A stretch of 37,561 bases of DNA from Sva-07 sp038321235 (lineage in GTDB: Bacteria > Actinomycetota > Acidimicrobiia > Acidimicrobiales > Ilumatobacteraceae): NCBI GenBank assembly GCA_038321235.1, contig JBBQEU010000016.1, positions 1 through 37,561 of the forward strand, written 5' to 3'. Within the stretch, counting starts at the first letter, position 1. Every line of letters starts with the position of its first letter. The notes beneath the pieces were generated by a model. It saw nothing but the letters and a program-made list of their open reading frames with translations, ran no database searches and was not told where the DNA came from. A program made the translations under genes and the position numbers. Shown here one piece after another: positions 32,123-37,561 of this stretch.

Positions 32123-33148
32123 ATGACCGAGAACTCCGTAATGACCCACCGCAACGTCGGGCTTCTGGCAGTCGAAGCAGTCGATGCGCCCGAGGTCGTC
32201 ACCTCGGTATGGATCGACGAACAGTTGGCCGACACCTACGAACGCACCGGACTCAAGCCGGGCACGCTGTCCGAACTTGCCGGCATCGAAGAGCGGCGCT
32301 GGTGGCCCGAAGGTTTCACCTTCGACCAAGCAGCTGCGATGGCCGGACAGGCGGCACTCGATGCAGCCGGTATCGATCCTCAGCGTGTCGGCATGCTGAT
32401 CTCCACCTCGGTGTGCAAGCACCACCTCGAACCGTCGGTGGCCTGCGCGGTCCACCACCAGCTCCAGCTCGCACCGAGCTGTCTCAACTTCGACGTCGGC
32501 AACGCCTGTCTGGGGTTCATCAACGGCATGCAGATCGCGGCGGCAGCGATCGACGCGGGGTCGATCGACTACGCCCTGATCGTCGACGGTGAGGGAAGCC
32601 GCCACACCCAGCAGACCACGATCGCACGGCTCCAGCAGCCGACCACCGAGGCCGCGGACGTCTTCGCCGAGTTCGCATCGCTCACCCTCGGATCCGGGGC
32701 TGCAGCGGCAGTGCTCTGCCGGCTCGACGAGCACCCCGAGGCGCACCGCCTCGTCGGTGGCGTTGCCCGCTCGGGCACCCAGCACCACGAACTCTGCGTC
32801 GGCGACCTCGATCGCATGACCACCGACACCCACGGTCTGCTCGTGGCCGGTCTCGACCTGGTCGAGGCGGCGTGGAAGCACTCCGGCCACGACTTCGACT
32901 GGGAAGTCGGCATGGACTGGTACATCGTGCACCAGGTCAGCCAGGTCCACACGCGGCTGATCACCGAACGCCTCGGGATCGACCCCGAGCGGGCACCCTT
33001 GACGTTCCCGAAATACGGGAACTGCGGGCCGGCGGCAATCCCGCTGACGCTGGCGAAGTCGGCCGATCGGATCCAAGTCGGCGATCGCGTGTTGTGTATG
33101 GGTATCGGGTCGGGGCTCAACACGAGCTTCACTGAAATCGTCTGGTGA
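32123..33148 (+). CDS. oleA: Thiolase-superfamily acyl-CoA condensing enzyme OleA
   Basis: This 341-residue enzyme has the FabH/thiolase fold. The catalytic residues are C129 (NACLGFINGMQ), H270 (IVHQVSQVHTRL) and N300 (KYGNCGPAAIPL). OleA performs a head-to-head Claisen condensation of two fatty acyl-CoAs to a 2-alkyl-3-ketoacid. The assignment as OleA rather than FabH rests on the VHQVSQVH segment, the SVCKHHLEPSVAC region and, most strongly, on the neighbours: an OleB-OleC fusion and OleD follow directly. The start is supported by AAAGGA six bases upstream. The TGA overlaps the GTG of oleBC. Confidence 0.92.
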   Translation: MTENSVMTHRNVGLLAVEAVDAPEVVTSVWIDEQLADTYERTGLKPGTLSELAGIEERRWWPEGFTFDQAAAMAGQAALDAAGIDPQRVGMLISTSVCKHHLEPSVACAVHHQLQLAPSCLNFDVGNACLGFINGMQIAAAAIDAGSIDYALIVDGEGSRHTQQTTIARLQQPTTEAADVFAEFASLTLGSGAAAAVLCRLDEHPEAHRLVGGVARSGTQHHELCVGDLDRMTTDTHGLLVAGLDLVEAAWKHSGHDFDWEVGMDWYIVHQVSQVHTRLITERLGIDPERAPLTFPKYGNCGPAAIPLTLAKSADRIQVGDRVLCMGIGSGLNTSFTEIVW

Positions 33149-35760
33149 CCGCCGAGCGAAGCACGGTCGACGCCACACCAGAGGTGCCCGACGCCGACAC
33201 GTGGCGCCGATGGGGCCTGGATCCGTCGTGGTCGCGGCTCGTCGACGTGTCCAGCCACGAAGGTGGGACACACCGGTGGCATGTGCTCGACTCCGGGGCC
33301 CCCACCGACGATGCGAATGCCCCGGTAGTGCTGTGCGTTCACGGCAATCCGACGTGGGGATACGCATGGGCGACGTTCCTCCGCCGGCTGCACCCTGCGT
33401 ACCGGGTGGTCGCTGTCGACCAGCTCGGAATGGGCTACAGCGAGCGCACCACACCGCGTCGCTACAACGATCGTGTCCGCGATCTCGACGATGTGATCGT
33501 GGCGCTGCAGCTCGGTCGCAACTCACCGCTGGTCGTCGCGGCTCACGACTGGGGTGGAGCGATCGCCATGGGCTGGGCCGTCCAGGATCCCCGCCAGGTC
33601 GCCGGACTGATCCTCTGCAACACGGGCATCGCCGTGCCCGAGGGCCGGTCGGCGCCCGGGATCATCCGTCTCGCGGCCTCACCACTGCTGCTCGATGTCG
33701 TCTGCCGGGGCACGCCGATGTTCGTCGAGGGTACCGTCCGACTCTCTGGTCGGCGAATCAGCAAGATCGACCGCGAGGCGTTCCGCGCCCCGTACCGGAC
33801 CGCCCCTGCCCGTGCAGCGATCGCCGACTTCGTCGCCGACATCCCGCTCGATGCAGGTGATCCCTCCGAGGCGGCGATCGCCGATGTCGCCGCTCGGCTC
33901 GAAGCGGTCCACGCGCCCGTGTTGCTCGCGTGGGGTGCACGCGATCCCGTGTTCAACGACGACTTCGCCGCCGACCTCGCTTCCCGCTTCCCGAATACGA
34001 CGACGCATCGATTCCCCGCCGCCAACCATCTCGTGATGGCCGAAGCCGACGTGGCTGCCGTCGCCGAGACCTGGTTGACCGAGTTGTTCGGCGGCCGATT
34101 CGGTCGAGCCGGAGCCGGAGCCACCGCTGATGCCGATGCCGATGCCATTGCAGAGGAGTCGCCCAGCTCGCCGGAGACTGCGGACGTCACACCGTCGCTG
34201 TGGAGCGCACTCGATGCACGGCGCGACGAACCCGCCGAGGCGTTCGTCGACCTCGCGACGGGCGACTCCGTCACGTTCGCCGAACTGGCGCGACGCGTCG
34301 ACGCTGTCGCCAGCGAACTGGGCCGACGTGGACTTCGACCGGGTGACCACGTTGCGATGCTTACGCCGCCCGGCGTGGACCTGGTAGCCGCCGTCTACGG
34401 GGTCTGGCGCGCAGGCGGTGTGACCGTGATCGCCGACCGAGGGTTGGGTGTGAAGGGTCTCGGCCGGGCGGTGCGATCGGCTCGGCCCAGGTTCGTGATC
34501 GGGCCTCGGCGGGCCCGCCTGGCTGCTGCGGTGTTCCGCTGGGCGCCGCGAGCGGTCCGGCTCGACATCGGCGAACTGGTCGTAGCTCCGGTTGACCAAC
34601 TTCCTGGCGCCCCTGCCAGCGACGCTGCCTGTGCGGTGTTGTTCACGTCGGGCGCCACCGGACCCGCCAAGGGTGTTCGGTACCGCCATCACCAGCTCGT
34701 TGCGCAGCGCGATGCACTCGCTGCGACCTATTCGATCACTGCCGACGACCGGCTCGTCGCAGCCTTCGCGCCATTCGCCTTGTATGGCCCGGCGCTCGGC
34801 ATTCCGACCGCTCTTCCCGATGTCGATGTCACCAAGCCCGCAGAGCTGACGGCGGACGCGCTCGACGCGGCCTGTGAGCGGATTTCGGCCACCTTGGCGT
34901 TCGCCTCGCCGTCGGCGCTGGCCAACGTGGCAGCGACGGCGAGGTCCGGAGCGAACCTTGCCGGCCTCGGACGGCTCCGAGTGGTGTTCTCCGCCGGAGC
35001 GCCGGTGCCATCTGAGACCTTGCGTGCGATCGCCGGTCTCGCTCCCGGAGCCACGTTGCACACGCCCTATGGCATGACGGAAGTGCTTCCGGTCGCCGAT
35101 ATCGAGCTGACGGAAATCGAGGAGGCGGAACGCAACGACGCGAACGGGGGAGTCTGCGTGGGCCTTCCAGTGGCCGGAGCCGAGGTCCGCATCGCAGTAC
35201 TCGACTTCGACGCCGAGCATCTGCCACGGGAACTCGACAGCGGATCGACCGGCGAGATCCTGATCCGAGCTCCGTGGGTGTCGGACGGCTATCTCGGACT
35301 GTGGGCAACCGAGCGCGCCGCCCGGCCTGGCCCGATCGGCGACTGGCACCGTTCCGGCGATGTCGGCCACCTCGATGCCGACGGTCGTCTCTGGGTGGAG
35401 GGTCGGGTCGTGCACGTCATCCACACCGCGGGCGGACCAATCACGTCGGTACCCGTCGAGCGAGCGGTCGAGCGGGCACTCGGCGTTCCACGAGTCGCCG
35501 CGGTGGGTATCGGGCCGATCGGAAACCAGCAGTTGGTGATCGTGGTCGAGGATCCCGATGCCACGGAGGGTCCCGCCGTCAGCGAACTTGTCGCGTCGGT
35601 ACGCCAGGCGGTCAGCGAATCCGTCGCATCGGTGTTGACCGTGCGGCGCCTGCCGGTCGACATCCGCCACAACGCCAAGATCGACCGTGCGGCGGTCGCG
35701 TCATGGGCAAGCGACGTCCTGGCGGGGCGGCGTGTCCGAGGCCTCACTCGGGGCCGGTGA
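33145..35760 (+). CDS. oleBC: OleB-OleC fusion: beta-lactone decarboxylase and beta-lactone synthetase
   Basis: This 871-residue protein fuses two enzymes. Residues ~1-315 are OleB, a haloalkane-dehalogenase-like alpha/beta hydrolase: HGNPTWGYAW oxyanion region, nucleophile D135 (AHDWGG), acid D267 and H295 (AANHLVMAE). A Gly/Ala/Asp-rich linker (~316-345) leads to OleC, an AMP-ligase-fold enzyme with the P-loop TSGATGPAKG (501-510), TPYGMTEVLP, SGDVGHLDADGRLWVEGR and terminal K845 (RHNAK). In the known pathway OleC makes a cis-beta-lactone from the beta-hydroxy acid using ATP, and OleB decarboxylates it to a cis-olefin. Fused OleBC is reported in actinobacteria. The GTG start overlaps the oleA stop (GTGA), and oleD starts 4 bases after the stop. 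Confidence 0.93.
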   Translation: MTAERSTVDATPEVPDADTWRRWGLDPSWSRLVDVSSHEGGTHRWHVLDSGAPTDDANAPVVLCVHGNPTWGYAWATFLRRLHPAYRVVAVDQLGMGYSERTTPRRYNDRVRDLDDVIVALQLGRNSPLVVAAHDWGGAIAMGWAVQDPRQVAGLILCNTGIAVPEGRSAPGIIRLAASPLLLDVVCRGTPMFVEGTVRLSGRRISKIDREAFRAPYRTAPARAAIADFVADIPLDAGDPSEAAIADVAARLEAVHAPVLLAWGARDPVFNDDFAADLASRFPNTTTHRFPAANHLVMAEADVAAVAETWLTELFGGRFGRAGAGATADADADAIAEESPSSPETADVTPSLWSALDARRDEPAEAFVDLATGDSVTFAELARRVDAVASELGRRGLRPGDHVAMLTPPGVDLVAAVYGVWRAGGVTVIADRGLGVKGLGRAVRSARPRFVIGPRRARLAAAVFRWAPRAVRLDIGELVVAPVDQLPGAPASDAACAVLFTSGATGPAKGVRYRHHQLVAQRDALAATYSITADDRLVAAFAPFALYGPALGIPTALPDVDVTKPAELTADALDAACERISATLAFASPSALANVAATARSGANLAGLGRLRVVFSAGAPVPSETLRAIAGLAPGATLHTPYGMTEVLPVADIELTEIEEAERNDANGGVCVGLPVAGAEVRIAVLDFDAEHLPRELDSGSTGEILIRAPWVSDGYLGLWATERAARPGPIGDWHRSGDVGHLDADGRLWVEGRVVHVIHTAGGPITSVPVERAVERALGVPRVAAVGIGPIGNQQLVIVVEDPDATEGPAVSELVASVRQAVSESVASVLTVRRLPVDIRHNAKIDRAAVASWASDVLAGRRVRGLTRGR

Positions 35761-35764
35761 CGTC

Positions 35765-36772
35765 GTGAAGGTCCTCGTCACGGGCGGATCGAGCATGATC
35801 GGAGCCGGGGTCGCCATGGCGTTGGCAACTCGAGGCGACGACGTGGTCGTCCAACAGCGCAGCAGATCCGAGGCCGTCGGTGAACTCGACATCCGTCAAG
35901 AGCTCGGCGACATCCGAGACCTCGATGCCGTGCTTGCCGCAGCCGATGGGTGCGACGCAATCGTTCACCTCGCGGCCAAAGTGGGGGTGACCGGCGACTG
36001 GGAGGAGTACCGGTCGATCAACGTCGACGGAACCCGCAACGTGCTCACCGCAGCGCGACGTCTCGGTGTCGGACGTGTCGTCCACGTGTCGTCGCCGTCG
36101 GTGGCTCACGGTGGCGAACCGATCGTCGGGTCGTCGGCTGATGCGCCTGTACTCGGTCGACGCCGCGCGTGGTACCCCGAGTCGAAGGCGATGGCGGAGA
36201 TCGACGCCTTGGCTGCGGCGGACGAGCAACTCGGTGTCGTGGCGATTCGGCCCCATCTGGTGTGGGGGCCCGGTGACACGCAGCTCGTCGGCCGGATCGT
36301 CGGACGCGCGGCGACCGGACGGCTCGCGCTGGTCGGCGGCGGGCGGGCGCTGGTGGACACGACCTACGTCGACAACGCGGTCGGCGCGCTCGTTGCGTCG
36401 CTCGATGCGCTCGAACCGGGTGCGCACTGTTCAGGTCGTGCCTACGTGGTGTCGAACGGCGAGCCGCGGATGATCCGCGAGCTCGTCGAAGGGATCTGCC
36501 GCGCCGCAGGCGTTCCGTTCGCTCCGAGGACGGTTTCGTTGGGTGTCGGGCGTTCGCTCGGTGCGGTCGTCGAACGGGTCTGGCCGCTGCTGCGCCGCAG
36601 CGACGAGCCCCCGTTGACGCAGTTTCTCGCTGAGCAACTCGGCACCGCCCACTGGTTCGATCAGCGACCAGTGCGAGACGATCTCGACTGGACGCCGAGT
36701 GTGTCGATCGACGATGGCCTGGCACGTCTCGCCGAGTGGTTCGCCACCGATCGGCGCGTCGTTGCCCCATGA
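35765..36772 (+). CDS. oleD: NAD(P)-dependent 2-alkyl-3-ketoacid reductase OleD
   Basis: This 335-residue extended SDR reduces the OleA product to a 2-alkyl-3-hydroxyacid. The N-terminal motif TGGSSMIG replaces the usual TGGxGFLG; its first and last glycines are kept. The catalytic pair is Y137 and K141 (AWYPESK). AIRPHLVWGPGD and DTTYVDNAVGA match extended-SDR substrate-domain patterns. I chose the GTG at 35765, which starts one residue before KVLVTGG; an upstream GTG at 35732 would add 11 residues and overlap oleBC. It is the last gene of the cluster, followed by tRNA-Cys. Confidence 0.9.
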   Translation: MKVLVTGGSSMIGAGVAMALATRGDDVVVQQRSRSEAVGELDIRQELGDIRDLDAVLAAADGCDAIVHLAAKVGVTGDWEEYRSINVDGTRNVLTAARRLGVGRVVHVSSPSVAHGGEPIVGSSADAPVLGRRRAWYPESKAMAEIDALAAADEQLGVVAIRPHLVWGPGDTQLVGRIVGRAATGRLALVGGGRALVDTTYVDNAVGALVASLDALEPGAHCSGRAYVVSNGEPRMIRELVEGICRAAGVPFAPRTVSLGVGRSLGAVVERVWPLLRRSDEPPLTQFLAEQLGTAHWFDQRPVRDDLDWTPSVSIDDGLARLAEWFATDRRVVAP

Positions 36773-36792
36773 GCCGGTGGGGCCGCTATCGT
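36762..36792 (+). promoter_or_regulatory. Candidate tRNA-Cys promoter
   Basis: TTGCCC (36762-36767) and TATCGT (36787-36792) are spaced 19 bases apart, 14 bases before the tRNA. The -35 overlaps the end of oleD. The arrangement matches the one before tRNA-Gly. Confidence 0.35.
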
Positions 36793-36806
36793 CGTCCCGT
36801 CGACCT

Positions 36807-36881
36807 GGCGACGTGGCCGAGTGGTTTAGGCAACGGCCTGCAAAGCCGTGTACATGAGTTCGATTCTCATCGTCGCCTCCA
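36807..36881 (+). tRNA. tRNA-Cys (anticodon GCA)
   Basis: A full cloverleaf is visible. The acceptor stem GGCGACG pairs perfectly with CGTCGCC, the anticodon stem is ACGGC/GCCGT with loop CTGCAAA giving anticodon GCA, and the T-loop is TTCGATT. The CCA end (36879-36881) is encoded. U is the discriminator base, as expected for tRNA-Cys. Confidence 0.96.
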
Positions 36882-36913
36882 ACCCCTGAGTGGGAGTCTC
36901 CCGCTCAGGGGTT
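36881..36913 (+). terminator. Terminator hairpin after tRNA-Cys
   Basis: A 16-position near-perfect stem (36881-36896 with 36898-36913, one G-T pair) closes directly on the tRNA 3' end. Only a short GTTGTTT tract follows. Confidence 0.75.
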
Positions 36914-36962
36914 GTTTGCGCCTTCGGTTTGACCGAGTTCTCGATGTGGGTAGCCCCCGCGC

Positions 36963-37250
36963 ATGGCTGATGACGACACGGTCCACGACGCACAGACACA
37001 ACCTGCAACGTCCACCGTTGCGGTCCGAACGGCCCCTGGGTTCACCGAGGCCGAGGTCATCGAACTCCGCCGGCGCCTCGGCGAGGACCATGACGATCAG
37101 GGATCGAGCCGCTTCGGCTGGTTCCTGATCGGCTTCGTTGCCGCTCTGGCCTCGATCGCCGTGGCAGCCCTCGTGTTCCTCGCGGTCTCGGACCGGGACG
37201 ACGACGGCAACATCAATCTCGACGTTCCCTCCGTCGAGGTCGACGGCTGA
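36963..37250 (+). CDS. Small single-pass membrane protein, unknown
   Basis: This 95-residue protein has a hydrophilic, Asp-rich N-terminus, a predicted amphipathic segment EAEVIELRRRLGEDHDD, one membrane helix at ~51-76 and a short acidic C-terminus. I recognise no family. The ATG at 36963 follows the tRNA-Cys terminator by 49 bases. Its stop is one base from the stop of the convergent partial gene. Confidence 0.6.
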   Translation: MADDDTVHDAQTQPATSTVAVRTAPGFTEAEVIELRRRLGEDHDDQGSSRFGWFLIGFVAALASIAVAALVFLAVSDRDDDGNINLDVPSVEVDG

Positions 37251-37251
37251 C

Positions 37252-37561
37252 CTACGACGAACGCTGAGACCCTCGCGGCCGGCGTGCTGCGACGACCCCG
37301 GCAGCGAACACGCCCGATGCGCCGAGACCGATCAGCACGGCAACCAGCACGTTCCCATCGTCGGACTCGTCGGAGGTGTCGTCGGTCGGGGGCGTAGTGG
37401 TTGTCGGGATCGAACCGATCGTCGAGGTCGGGGTTTCCTCCGTGGAGGGCGTCGGGGGGGGCGGGGCCGGCCCCCGGGGCCAACCCGCGGAAACCCGCCG
37501 GGGCCCCCCAATAACCACCAAACACAACGCGCCCCCCCAAAGGCCCCCCCCTTTCCCGGGG
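37252..37561 (-). CDS. C-terminal part of a membrane-anchored protein (partial, unreliable upstream)
   Basis: The reliable part is the last ~65 residues: a Thr/Pro/Glu-rich stretch (STEETPTSTIGSIPTTTTPP), an acidic DDTSDESDDG, one membrane helix (NVLVAVLIGLGASGVFAAGVVAA) and a basic RRPRGSQRS tail. This looks like the C-terminal anchor of a secreted or surface protein. The frame stays open to the window edge, but bases from about 37450 on are dominated by C and G homopolymers and are probably miscalled, so the sequence before the Thr/Pro stretch should not be trusted. Confidence 0.5.
   Translation of the reverse strand, partial: PGKGGGLWGGALCLVVIGGPRRVSAGWPRGPAPPPPTPSTEETPTSTIGSIPTTTTPPTDDTSDESDDGNVLVAVLIGLGASGVFAAGVVAARRPRGSQRSS
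37450..37561. other. Low-quality, homopolymer-rich window end
   Basis: Runs of 5-9 C or G alternate with short A runs, unlike the rest of the window. This pattern is typical of degraded base calling at a contig end. Confidence 0.6.

Noticed and set aside
33679..35670. 663-codon open frame antisense to oleBC
   Set aside because: It has no recognisable motif, and the sense strand encodes two complete enzymes. Long antisense frames are expected at this GC content.

Overview
The window is high-GC DNA with dense, strand-clustered genes, many ATGA/GTGA stop-start overlaps, several GTG starts and start codons placed just after a -10-like box (leaderless pattern). Together with the gene content this suggests an actinobacterium, and my guess is the Acidimicrobiia (Ilumatobacter-like). 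That assignment is inference; there is no 16S gene in the window. The last ~100 bases are homopolymer-rich and look like a poor-quality contig end.

Layout. (1) 2-349: the 3' end of a CoxE-like VWA-domain protein. (2) 390-3210, minus strand: a coupled three-gene unit for a CDP-alcohol phosphatidyltransferase, a TVP38/DedA-like membrane protein and a mercuric-reductase-like flavoprotein. (3) 3377-4474: a lipoprotein serine hydrolase of the beta-lactamase fold. (4) 4547-15074, minus strand: a nearly complete purine operon in the order purSL, purQ, purC, purF, purDM, purN, guaB. Two members are unusual. PurL carries two fused PurS-like domains, and PurD and PurM form one 731-residue protein, so the order D-M-N matches the domain order of the eukaryotic trifunctional GART protein. 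A perfect 19-bp inverted repeat lies between purF and purDM, and a palindromic repeat lies between purDM and purN. (5) 15196-16269: a single-pass membrane protein of unknown function. (6) 16331-19965: a GMC oxidoreductase, an MBL-fold hydrolase and a lycopene-cyclase-family flavoprotein. (7) 19862-20701, minus strand: SURF1, whose 3' end overlaps the cyclase.

(8) 20747-26860: an aminoglycoside-phosphotransferase-like kinase, a second copy of the palindromic repeat, an S9 peptidase, a DUF4262 protein, homoserine O-acyltransferase (MetX), an Fpg/Nei glycosylase and a membrane protein, followed by tRNA-Gly(GCC) and a strong terminator. (9) 27072-29389: a PfkB sugar kinase coupled to an L-fucose-isomerase-like protein, a probable uncharacterised sugar catabolic pair. 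(10) 29468-31992: an SRPBCC protein, an amidohydrolase and a convergent SDR. (11) 32123-36772: a complete olefin / beta-lactone cluster, oleA, an oleBC fusion and oleD. (12) tRNA-Cys(GCA) with terminator, then two small membrane-protein genes, the second cut by the window end.

Pathways. The minus-strand purine block covers most steps from PRPP to AICAR, plus IMP to XMP; purB, purE/K and purH are not in the window. The ole block holds the whole route from two fatty acyl-CoAs to a long-chain cis-olefin. The most notable signals are the tandem-PurS-PurL fusion, the PurD-PurM fusion, the ole cluster, the kinase-isomerase pair and the REP-like palindromes that abut stop codons.
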